Of a stretch of 64,000 nt of DNA, positions 25,051 to 33,795 are shown piece after piece (within the stretch, counting starts at the first letter, position 1; every line of letters starts with the position of its first letter). The notes under the pieces are model-generated. The model was given only the letters and a program-made list of their open reading frames with translations, searched no databases and had not been told where the DNA came from. The stretch is from Haliscomenobacter sp. (GTDB lineage: Bacteria; Bacteroidota; Bacteroidia; Chitinophagales; Saprospiraceae): assembly GCA_016707205.1 (NCBI GenBank), contig JADJHZ010000019.1, positions 1 to 64,000 on the forward strand. Direction: 5' to 3'. Both the position numbers and the translations under genes were made by a program.

Positions 25051-25481
25051 GATCCGGAAATTCCAAGGAAAAAGACCAGCCCCTGCAGGCGGTATCCGGT
25101 CTTCCCTTTTGGAATAATTTCATCCGATTTCATCTTTTGGCGTATCAGGCGATACACCCCTTTGTATAATTCTCCGTTGAATTCCAGTTCGCCCTGTTTA
25201 CCTCCCACCGAATCCCCTACCGAAAAGATCAGGATAAACCCGTACTCTCCGTAAACCGGACGGTCCAAAAACGCGCCTGCCTGGATAGTTTCCTCCATTC
25301 CCAGGGGCCGGATGGGGTCTTTCATGTTGGGGCCGGGGGGGTTCAGAGGACTATCTTTGGCGGACATAGTGCCGTCCGTAACGATTATGGTCAGGCCTTT
25401 TCCTTTAGCTTGTCCCTGAAACTGCGCGAAAGAAAAGAGTGGAAGGAAAAGAAGGAACAGGGTGAAAATCCGTGCGTTCAT
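25047..25481 (-). CDS. small secreted protein of unknown function
   Basis: A 144-residue protein with a clean signal peptide (MNARIFTLFLLFLPLFSFAQ). The mature part has a beta-rich pattern (GLTIIVTDGTMSAKDS, then EYGFILIFSVGDS) and a C-terminal hydrophobic stretch (LQGLVFFLGISGS) too short to be a normal membrane anchor. I recognise no family; it looks like a periplasmic or surface protein. It is convergent with glgB (4-bp overlap) and preceded by a ~340-bp gap that holds a hairpin and a palindromic repeat. Confidence 0.7.
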   Translation of the reverse strand: MNARIFTLFLLFLPLFSFAQFQGQAKGKGLTIIVTDGTMSAKDSPLNPPGPNMKDPIRPLGMEETIQAGAFLDRPVYGEYGFILIFSVGDSVGGKQGELEFNGELYKGVYRLIRQKMKSDEIIPKGKTGYRLQGLVFFLGISGS

Positions 25482-25665
25482 AGTTCGATGGTTTCTGCGG
25501 TGATTACAAAAGCGCGCCCAACATTGGGTTTAACGGTAATGATTGGTTGTTGAAACAATGTAATATAAACAAAAAGTAAATATAGCCTTCAAAAGCGATT
25601 CGGCCAACTCCAAACAGGTTGTTTGAATAAAAAAAACTGCTTTTCTCCGAATTAAATTGTTAAAA

Positions 25666-25710
25666 CCCCTGAAAATCTTTCCGTCACTTAAACGGAAAGC
25701 CTTTCAGGGG
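25666..25710 (-). terminator. long hairpin, possible terminator of the VWA gene
   Basis: CCCCTGAAA-CTTTCCGT and ACGGAAAG-TTTCAGGGG pair with a two-base internal bulge. On the minus strand it is followed by TTTTAAC. It lies 110 bp after the VWA stop codon. Confidence 0.55.
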
Positions 25711-25752
25711 GGCGAAAGCCGAACGTTTTGTTCTAAAAAATCAGCAGACGTA

Positions 25753-25824
25753 TTGCGATGGGAATCAACGCGAGTTAAAAAGGGCTTCTTTTTTCCATCA
25801 CGCTGACCCATCGCCACAAGTCTA
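25753..25824 (-). repeat. palindromic dispersed repeat, copy 2 (inverted)
   Basis: On the minus strand it matches 22986-23054: CGATGGGTCAGCG start, AACTCG middle, GATTCCCATCGCAA end. It touches the stop codon of the VWA gene. Confidence 0.7.
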
Positions 25825-27735
25825 GTTTTTATCCGCATTTAATTCCGGCTTGCCAAGCTTCATCGCCGTATCGATCATTTGCAGGAATTCCCTTCGGTAT
25901 CCATGCGTGTCGGATTCTTTGGCTGCAGCGGATTGGGCCAGCTGGTAGCAATGAGCGTAGGTGGCTTCTCCTTTGAATTCTGATTGCCGCAACAACATGC
26001 CGAATTCTGCCACGGAAGCAGCCCAGCGGAAGTTTTCGCTGGTTGTATTCAGGAGTTTAGCAGGGCCTGCAACAGGTTTTTCCAGCAACCGGCTTTCCGT
26101 ACCCTGGGGTTCTTTATAGCGCAGTTTGATGTTCAGCCACTCTCTGGAGGCGCTTTGGGGCCCAGAGGAGGACGGTTCCTTTTGGTATTTCAACGGATCG
26201 ACGCTGCCCAGGAGATTGGTCTCCACCCCAACGGGGATGATTTCATACAAAGCGGTCACGGTATGCCCCGCGCCCATTTCGCCAGCGTCTTTTTGGTCGT
26301 CGTTGAAGTCTTCTTTGGCCAGGAGCCGGTTTTCGTACCCGATCAGCCGGTAGCCCTGAATTTTGGCGGAGTTGAATTCGATCTGGAGTTTGACGTCTTT
26401 GGCGATGGCAAACAGGGTTCCGCCGAATTCGCGAACCAGCACTTTTTTGGCTTCTTCGATCTCGTCGATGTAATAATGGTTGCCGTTGCCTTTATCCGCC
26501 AGTTCCTGCATTTTGTGGTCTTTGTAGTTGCCCATGCCAAAACCAAGAGCAGTAAGGAACACCCCGCTTTCGCGTTCTTTTTCGATCAGTCGGACGAGTT
26601 CGCCCTCGCTGCTTATCCCTACGTTAAAATCGCCATCGGTGGCTAGTATGACCCGGTTATTCCCGTTTTTAGCCAGGTTTTCCTTGGCGATCCGGTAAGC
26701 CAGTTGAATACCTGCCCCGCCTGCAGTAGACCCGCCGGCCTCCAGCTTGTCAATTGCGGCTTTGATCGCTTGTTTGTCGCTTCCAGGGGTAGGGGGAAGG
26801 ACGAGCCCAGCGGCGCCGGCATACACCACGATGGCTACCCGGTCTTGCTCGCGAAGTTGGTCGGCGAGCAGCTTGAACGACGCTTTGAGCAGGGGGAGTT
26901 TGTTGGGTTGGTCCATACTGCCGGACACATCGATCAGGAACACGAGGTTGGAGGGCGGAAGGTTTTCTGCCGGGATCCGCTTGCCTTGCAGGCCGATCGC
27001 CAATAGGTTATGCTTGGGTTGCCAGGGGCAGGGGCCTAGTTCTGTATATACGGCAAACGGGTGTTCCCCATTGGGTTGTTCGTAATCATAGGTGAAATAG
27101 TTGACCATTTCTTCTATACGGACCGCGTCAGCTGGGGGCATTTGCCCGTTTTTCAGGAAACGGCGCAAATTGCTGTAGGAGGCGGCGTCCACATCGATGG
27201 AGAACGTGGAAAGCGGGTCGTCGCCCACTTTGCGGAAGCGATTGTCCTGGATATGGCCGTATTCCTCCGTGTTCCATCCTTGCAGGGGCTCGCCCATCAA
27301 GCGGGGAGCTGCGCCGGAATAAGGGGCAGATGCAGGAGCGTAAGATGGGGAAGAAGGCAGGCTCTGCCTCGATTTAGTCATAGCGAGACTTATCTGCTGG
27401 AACTCCATCGCTTCCTTGAATTCCTCAGCAGGAAAACGCAAAGATACCTTTTGCCCGGAGCAAACGTTTTGTTCCCGGAGGGTACCATAACTGAGATGGG
27501 TCGCGACAAGCGTAACGCAGCGCTGGCTGATGCCAAGGGAAAACTCCCCTGTGGCGCTGCTGTAAACCGTGTCGGTTTCATTTTCGGCGCTGATGGCCGT
27601 GTAGGCCAGAGGCCGTCCATCCGGTGTAAGCACGATGCCGGTAACGGTGTACCGTGTGGGCGCCGAACCTGGAGCGGTTGGGATCTGGCCGGCCAGGAAT
27701 CCCAATAACAGGGCGAAGGAAAGGTTTTGGATCAT
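25822..27735 (-). CDS. VWA-domain protein (YfbK-like) with CarboxypepD_reg-like N-terminus
   Basis: A 637-residue exported protein. A signal peptide (MIQNLSFALLLGFLAG) is followed by a CarboxypepD_reg-like domain (about residues 28-110, VTGIVLTPDGRPLAYTAISA), then the von_Willebrand N-terminal segment (STFSIDVDAASYSNLRRFLK), a VWA domain with an intact metal-binding MIDAS motif DVSGSMDQPNK (about residue 270), and the DUF3520-type C-terminal domain. This is the layout of the YfbK/VWA family found in the cell envelope; family function is not well established. It is divergent from an ECF sigma factor gene with 93 bp between the starts, and the neighbouring TonB-like protein shares the CarboxypepD_reg-like domain. 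The start at 27735 is chosen for the signal peptide. Confidence 0.85.
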   Translation of the reverse strand: MIQNLSFALLLGFLAGQIPTAPGSAPTRYTVTGIVLTPDGRPLAYTAISAENETDTVYSSATGEFSLGISQRCVTLVATHLSYGTLREQNVCSGQKVSLRFPAEEFKEAMEFQQISLAMTKSRQSLPSSPSYAPASAPYSGAAPRLMGEPLQGWNTEEYGHIQDNRFRKVGDDPLSTFSIDVDAASYSNLRRFLKNGQMPPADAVRIEEMVNYFTYDYEQPNGEHPFAVYTELGPCPWQPKHNLLAIGLQGKRIPAENLPPSNLVFLIDVSGSMDQPNKLPLLKASFKLLADQLREQDRVAIVVYAGAAGLVLPPTPGSDKQAIKAAIDKLEAGGSTAGGAGIQLAYRIAKENLAKNGNNRVILATDGDFNVGISSEGELVRLIEKERESGVFLTALGFGMGNYKDHKMQELADKGNGNHYYIDEIEEAKKVLVREFGGTLFAIAKDVKLQIEFNSAKIQGYRLIGYENRLLAKEDFNDDQKDAGEMGAGHTVTALYEIIPVGVETNLLGSVDPLKYQKEPSSSGPQSASREWLNIKLRYKEPQGTESRLLEKPVAGPAKLLNTTSENFRWAASVAEFGMLLRQSEFKGEATYAHCYQLAQSAAAKESDTHGYRREFLQMIDTAMKLGKPELNADKN

Positions 27736-27828
27736 GGTTCTTGTTTTCTCACAGGATGCCCGAGGGATGAGGTTTACACAGACAAATCGAAAATTTTCAG
27801 TCAAAGTCAGTAAATTGCCCGCTCAGGA

Positions 27829-28422
27829 ATGATCCATACAAAAGAATCCATGCGCTTTCGCCTACCTCAAAAATCCGGACCGGAGCGCGACGCCGAACTC
27901 CTCGAACAATACCGCACGGAAAAAGACCTGCGCGTATTGGGCCGCCTATATGCGCGGTATATGGATCTGGTATACGGCCTTTGTCTGAAATACCTTAAGA
28001 ACGAAGAAAAGGCGTCGGATGCGGTCATGGAAATTTTTGAAGTGCTGGTACAAAAAGCCCTTCAGCATGAAATCCGGGAGTTCAAGCCCTGGCTGTATGT
28101 GCTGGCAAAAAATCACTGCCTGATGCTGTTGAGGAAGTCAGGCAAGCTACAGGAACAAACTTTTGACCCCGCCGTTATGTATTCGCTTAGCCCGGAGCAT
28201 CTTTCGGAGGATAGCGATGCAGAGACCCGGGAGGCTCAGCTCAAACGGCTTGAGGCATGTATAGAACGGCTTCCTGATGAACAGAGACACTGCATCCGTT
28301 TGTTTTATCTGGAAAATCTGAGCTATAAAACCATAGCTGGCCAGGAAAAACTGGATCTCGGCTCGGTTCGTTCTCATATTCAGAATGGCCGCAGGAATTT
28401 GCGAAATTGTATGGAATCGTGA
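27829..28422 (+). CDS. ECF-type RNA polymerase sigma factor
   Basis: A 197-residue sigma-70 family factor of the extracytoplasmic-function group. Region 2 spans about residues 30-95 (RLYARYMDLVYGLCLKYLKN, then WLYVLAKNHCLMLLRK), and region 4 about residues 138-192 (CIERLPDEQRHCIRLFYLEN, then a helix-turn-helix ending SHIQNGRRNLRNCM). Regions 1 and 3 are absent, as expected for ECF factors. Its stop codon overlaps the GTG start of the following gene (GTGA), which implies translational coupling, so the next gene is probably its regulator. The divergent VWA gene is a candidate member of the same regulon. An in-frame ATG at 27850 is a possible alternative start. Confidence 0.9.
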   Translation: MIHTKESMRFRLPQKSGPERDAELLEQYRTEKDLRVLGRLYARYMDLVYGLCLKYLKNEEKASDAVMEIFEVLVQKALQHEIREFKPWLYVLAKNHCLMLLRKSGKLQEQTFDPAVMYSLSPEHLSEDSDAETREAQLKRLEACIERLPDEQRHCIRLFYLENLSYKTIAGQEKLDLGSVRSHIQNGRRNLRNCMES

Positions 28423-29616
28423 AAACACCAAAAGAAGGGAACGATCTGTTGCGCCAATGGCTGGAAGGCTGGGCAAACCGCTTCGGGGAAAACCGCCTCG
28501 ACGAAGCGGCAAGCCGCGACCCGTTCCTCGCCGAAGCGCTGGAGGGGTATCGCAGTCTGGCATCCAAAGACCACGAGGAAACCCTTCACGTCCTCAATAA
28601 ACGCCTTGGCCGGCGTAGCCGGCCTTCTATTTCCTGGAGCACCGGGTGGCGGGTTGCAGCCGCTTTGGCGGTATTGGTTGTTGTTGCCTGGGCCGTTTGG
28701 AGGGTATCCGATCCTTTTGGCCAGTCTGATTCGCTGGCTCAGGATACGGCGCCATTAACCAAAACGCAGCCAGCGCCTCAGGAGCCAGCGTCCTCTGAAG
28801 CCCTTGAAGAAGAAACAAAAACCGCTCCGCCTATTGCATCCAAAGCGAAAAAAGCCAGGCCGGTGAAACCGGCGCCTGCCCCCATTCCATCAGAGGGTCC
28901 GGTGAAAATCCTCGACTTGCCTACCGCCTTTAAAGAAGAGGCGCAACCGAAAGCTTCCCGGCAGGAAGAAGCCAGCGAATACCGCACTACCGCAAGCAGG
29001 GGAGAGCCTCCTGTCCCCGCGGCCGTTGCTTTGGCAGATCCTTTGGCCGGTAAGGTGACCGACGAACAAGGCAGGCCCTTGTCCAATGTCGAAGTAGGTT
29101 GGGAAAATCTGCGTATTGCCACCCGCTCTGATGCAAACGGGAACTTCCTCATCCCTCAGGATTCCGACAGCAAAACCCTGGTCTTTCGGCAGAATGGAAA
29201 AACAACCTCCTTTACCCCTCAACAGGCGTCTCCCTTTACGGTGGTGCTAGGCAACCAGGCCAGTCCTCCGGAAGCCATGGCCCGTAGCATGGCTAAATCC
29301 GTCAGCCCGGAATCGGCGAAAACGGCGCTAGCTGTCCATACCCCGGCTCCGGAAGGAGGATTCCCCCGCTTTTAATGCCTATATCCAAAGGAATGTACGT
29401 TACCCTGCGCTAGCCCTCCAATCCCGTGTAGAAGGCGCCGTTGCCGTAGAGTTTTCCATCCCCGCCGCTGGAATCCCTTCCGATTTCCAACTGCTGGAAA
29501 ATCCAGGCTACGGCCTCGATCTGGAAGCGATCCGCCTCCTGCAAAACGGCCCCCGTTGGATAGCCGCTTTTCCCGGGCAGCGCTATGTCTATACGGTGGT
29601 GTTTAAGCTCCCTTAA
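28419..29616 (+). CDS. anti-sigma-like membrane protein with CarboxypepD_reg-like and TonB C-terminal domains, frameshifted
   Basis: Architecture: a cytoplasmic N-terminal ~65 residues (LLRQWLEGWANRFGENRLDE), a single membrane helix (about residues 77-95, VAAALAVLVVVAWAVWRV), a long Pro/Ala/Lys periplasmic spacer, a CarboxypepD_reg-like domain (KVTDEQGRPLSNVEVGWENL), and, after correction, a TonB C-terminal domain. The open frame ends at 29375, but removing one C from the run at 29363-29367 continues into AFNAYIQRNVRYP and then VEGAVAVEFSIP, a textbook TonB-C start, to a stop at 29616. I take this as one gene. Position directly after an ECF sigma factor, with coupled start, suggests the N-terminal part holds the sigma factor while the periplasmic part senses or energises an outer-membrane partner; this role is inferred. 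Confidence 0.75.
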
Positions 29617-29645
29617 CTTTTCCTCTGGCAGTATTCATTCCAAGG

Positions 29646-30158
29646 TTACCATCCTCTGTATTGTGGCGGTTTGATCTCTTGGAGCCGCAAATAAACCAGG
29701 AGTTGGCCCCGGTGGTGGGTCATGTGGTCGTTGAGAAGCGCTACGATCTGACGCTTATTCATAGGCCCTGCAAAAAATTTGACCTCTTCCTCCAAAGCTG
29801 CCGCCGGGAGTTGGGCTACGGCCAAAGTGGAAAGTCGAAACTCTTCCCGGATAATCTCGATCACCTGTAGCTTCGTATACTCTTTTTTCTTGAAGTCCGT
29901 ATTCGATTTTTGGCCGTTCAGATAGGCGGTACTTAACCAGGATACGTTACCCATCATGTGAAGCAATTGCTCTTTGAAGGTCATTTCTTCCGGCGTGGGT
30001 TTGAAATCGTAGTGATTTTCCGGCATGAGTTCGGCCACTTCCAGCGTATACGCCATAGCGTTCGCCCATTTTTTGCCAAAATCCCGAATAAATCCGTCTT
30101 GCTGGGCATGCCCAAAACAAGAAAGGAGAACCAGGTTAAAGAGGAATAAGTATTTCAT
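29646..30158 (-). CDS. secreted DinB-superfamily protein
   Basis: A 170-residue protein with a signal peptide (MKYLFLFNLVLLSCFGHAQ) and the four-helix DinB fold. Probable metal-ligand histidines are His in FKEQLLHMMGN and the pair in NDHMTHHRGQLLVYLR, which is the family's C-terminal signature (HxxxHHRGQ). DinB-like proteins often act as thiol-dependent metalloenzymes in bacillithiol or related pathways, but in Bacteroidota exported copies are common and their role is unknown. The signal peptide places it in the periplasm. It is convergent with the TonB-like gene. Confidence 0.8.
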   Translation of the reverse strand: MKYLFLFNLVLLSCFGHAQQDGFIRDFGKKWANAMAYTLEVAELMPENHYDFKPTPEEMTFKEQLLHMMGNVSWLSTAYLNGQKSNTDFKKKEYTKLQVIEIIREEFRLSTLAVAQLPAAALEEEVKFFAGPMNKRQIVALLNDHMTHHRGQLLVYLRLQEIKPPQYRGW

Positions 30159-30214
30159 AGTATCTATTTTGGTATACCATTAAACGTATACAATCCGGGA
30201 GCAAGACAGAGACT

Positions 30215-30387
30215 TTCCTTTGTTCGCTGTCCCGCAATAGGCGGGATCAGATTTCGTGCGGAACTACCCACCAACTTGCCGTTCTATGCCTGTCCTCCCC
30301 CTGACCCCCTCCAAAGGGGGACAGTACATCGCCCTGAAAATCAAGTACTAATCACTAACCACTAACCACCAATCCCCCGTCCCTCGC
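30215..30387. repeat. repeat cluster: modular hairpin (locus 3), C/G-rich hairpin, CTAACCAC array
   Basis: 30217-30270 holds the modular repeat in its GTCCCGC/GCGGGAT variant. About 30297-30321 has a CCCCCTCC-AAAGGGGG hairpin similar to one at 47411-47428. 30337-30377 carries TCACTAACCACTAACCACC direct repeats, the complement of those at 47333-47378. No gene seen. Confidence 0.65.
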
Positions 30388-33300
30388 CTACAACCTAACC
30401 TCCATCATGGTTTGGTGCAGCACAAAATGGATCAGGGTGCAAAGCGGCCGTCCCTGCAGAAGGGGTTCCAGGCCCTGCCGGGAGAGGTAGCACCAGGAAG
30501 CGAGTTCCAGGGCTTTGGACGGAAGAGCTTTTGCTTCTCCGGAAAAGCCGGAATGCTGGATAAGTAGCCAACCTGAAGGGGTATCGAGCAGGAGATCGAT
30601 TGTGGTTTCGAAAAGGCGGTCCCCGGTAGGGTAGTAGAGTGGGTATTTCCGGTATGTCGTGGTCGGCGCGAATTGCTGCTGTACGAAGTGGTACCAATAA
30701 TTGCCAAATTGGCAAAGCTGGTTGGGATCCAGGACAGCCTCCACCTCGAAGGACGCCGTGAGGCGCTGGGCCATCTTAAGGGTTTCCTGGGCGGCATTGC
30801 CAGGATAAAACGCGTGAAGGAAGGCTTTGATCGCTTTGGCGGTTTGGTGGTCGCCGCCTCCCTGGGGAACGAGGGGGAAGAGATAGGGGTAACCCGTTCC
30901 CAGGGTAGGTTTGTTGGGAAGGGCCCATTTTTCCTGGCGAAGATCGATATAAAATGGCGGGTGAAGTTGTTTGCCCAGGGGAGGCGAAATAAAATCAGCC
31001 GGATTTTCTTCAAACTCAGCCGGCTCAAAGGATCTGGGGAATTCGAAGCGGTGCGGCTGGATAGGGATTGGCCTGCCCTCCCATTCCCAGGGGCTTTCCG
31101 GCTGGTCGGCATCAAGGGCGGGGATGTCTTCGCGCCCATCGTGCCAAGTACGGTTGAGCCATTTGGCTGGTTTATAGCCGAGCGGGAAGATCAGATAATC
31201 CCTTGCCCGGGTGAGGCCTACATAAAGCAGGCGGTTTTCCTCTTCCAAATATTGCCGTTTTTTTCGGGCATATGCAGGGCTGGCGGCAATCCGCTCGGCG
31301 AGTTGGGTGCCCTGGTACTGGCTGCCGTAGGGGTTTACCCAATAGCGGACCATCCGGTTGCCGAGAATTTGGTTGAGGTCAATTTCCGGGCGTTCCGAAA
31401 CGATATCGATCCCCCAGACGTCGGCCCGGAGGTCTTTTTCCAGGCTATGGCAAACGACGATGGGCCATTCCAGGCCTTTGCTGCGGTGGTAGGTGAGGAC
31501 GTTGACTGCCTGTGGGCTTTCTCCGGAACTCTGGAAATCTTTTCCGCTGATCTCCAGGGAATTCAGCCAAAGGATGAAACCGCCCAGCGAGGCGGCGCTA
31601 TGCATGCGGTGGCAAGCGTCTTCGTATTGGAGGGCAAACTGACGGAGCACTTCCACGTTGTCGAGCCGTTGTTGGGGTTTTCCCCAGGAGGCAATCAGGC
31701 GGCGCAAATCCAACTCGCCGAGCAGAAGCTCCAGGGTTTCGGCACTGGAAAGCTCAGCAACGCCTGGTCGGAGCCGGTCGAGTTCGCGAATGACGGCAAA
31801 TTGCTGAGCCCACCGGCCGGAAGCTTCCCTGCGTTTGGCCAGATCGAGATACTCCAGGCGGTTTTTGATGACGGCTTCAATCGGTTGCCCTTCCGCCAGG
31901 AGCAGGATCTCGGCGACAGAAAGCGAATCGGAATAGTGAAGCAGATATTTGAGGCAGGCCAGAAGGAGTTTGGCCTCGGCGGTTTGCATCAGTCCTGCCC
32001 TCGACATGGCCGATCTCAGCCCGGCTTGGTGCAGCGCTTCGGCCATTTCCATGCACTCGGAGTTGGTGCGGCACAATATGGCCACATCGCCGGGCACGGC
32101 TTTTCGCGCCGATTGGCCGCCTTTAGGCTGTAGGTAAATTCCTTTATTCAGCCAGTTGTAAAGCGCGCGGGCGATGCTGTTTTCCATCCAGGGCTTACCA
32201 GGGGGACGGCTGTTTTGTTCCAATTCCTCCGGAAGCAGGTCGAATTTCCAGAGGTGAAGGGCGGTTTCCAGGGTTTCGGGGTCCTGGTCCAGGGTCCGGA
32301 CGGGTTTTAACGCCACCTGTTCCCGGGGCATGTGGGCGAAGGCGCGGGTAAAGATGGCATTGGCGGCAGCGACGAGGTCCTCCCGCGAACGCCAGGAAAA
32401 TTCCTGAATATCTTCCGGCTTGATTCCCCCATTTTGGCTGATGATGGCCTGCATAAGTTCAGGCGCCGCCCCCCGAAAGCCGTAGATCGATTGCTTGGGG
32501 TCGCCCACCCAGATAGAATAGTTGGCCAGTCCGGACAATTTGAGAAAAATCTCCAGTTGCATGGGACTGGTGTCCTGGAATTCGTCGACCAGAAGGAGGT
32601 CCAATTCGTCTTCCAATACCCTGCGCACGTCTTCGCGATTGAGCAGGCGTTTGACGAGGGCTTCCATGTCGGTGTAGTCGATCAGCCCCCTTTTTTGTTT
32701 GTATTCCTGGTATTCCCGGATCGCTTCCATGGCGAGGTCGAAGACTTCGGAAATGAACTCCCGGATATCCTGGCGAAAGGCGGGGTCCTGGAGGTGTCCA
32801 AGGGCCAGTTCCCGAAGCGCGTTCATATCGTCCCTGCTTTTGGCGCCGGGCTGGAGTTTGCCAAGTTGGGCCCATTGCCTCCAGGTGAGGTTGCCTTTAA
32901 GGGTTAGTTCGCGGTGGATTTGTTGCAGGGTTTTGGCAACGTCCGCCGTTTTCAGGGTGGTATCTCCATTGGTTTCCAGGCGTTCGATCGTCGCTTTCAA
33001 AATCTGGGAGAGGGTCTCCTCTGTGGGCGCCGCCGTTGGGATTCGACGGGCCCAGGAGTTCTGCAAAGGAGGCAAACGAGGCGTTTTTGCTGGCTTCGAG
33101 CACGTCCTCCTGGAAATCGTTGGCCCTGGCTACTTCGGTGAGGGCGCGGACTTCCTGCCTCCAGTCGAAATACGCATTCCCGCTTAACCCAAGCTGATCG
33201 CACAGCCGCTCCATCTGGATCACCCGCGCTTCGGTCAGAACCATGGAGAGCGACTGGTTAAAAAGGATTTGCTGGTCCTCCTCGGCGATGATCGACACCT

Positions 33301-33586
33301 CCGGGGAGACCCCGGCTTCATAGGCGAAACGCTGGAGGAGTTTGACCCCCAGACTGTGCACCGTTCCGATCAAGGCGTGGGTGAGGTCCTCCGCTTGCTG
33401 CGTCAGTCCTTCCTGGAGCAACTTCACCCGCACCCGTTCCTGAAGTTCGGCAGCTGCTTTTTTGGTAAAGGTGGTCGCTATGATGCCGCTGGCGCGCACG
33501 CCCTGGCGGAGCAATCCAACCATTTCCGCGGTCAGGCGGTACGTTTTGCCGCTTCCTGCGCCGGCGGAGATGATTTTTAGCTGCAT
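30388..33586 (-). CDS. UvrD/RecB-like (AddA-type) DNA helicase, frameshifted, with degenerate nuclease domain
   Basis: A superfamily 1 helicase of about 1066 residues. Motif I is AGAGSGKT at the N-terminus, motif Ia TTFTKKAAAELQERV, motif II VDEFQDTSPMQ, motif III VGDPKQSIYGFRGA, motif V LTYHRSKGLEWPIVV and motif VI LYVGLTRARDYL, so the motor is complete. The C-terminal region aligns in layout with the RecB-family nuclease: TTIDLLLDTPSGWLLIQHSG. The usual catalytic DxK (IIDHK-type) reads QHS, which suggests the nuclease is inactive. The frame shifts once within 33048-33053 (one extra base in GGGCCC); both halves read as one family protein. An AddB partner is not in the window. The start is set at ATG 33586, just before the Walker A strand. 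Confidence 0.8.
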
Positions 33587-33795
33587 GGCGGGTCTGATTT
33601 TTCCGGCATTTGGCCCAAAGATAGTCATGGACGGTGGTATTCCGGTTTTACCTGGCCGGAAAAACCCGGTGGCTGATCCAATCGGCAATCCATTTCTCTT
33701 TTTAAATCAGGGCCTTTCCCCAACTTTCTCCCGTCTTTCCAAAGTTTTCCTATCTTTCCCCTGATAATTTCCCTTTTTACAAATTAAACAAGGCT

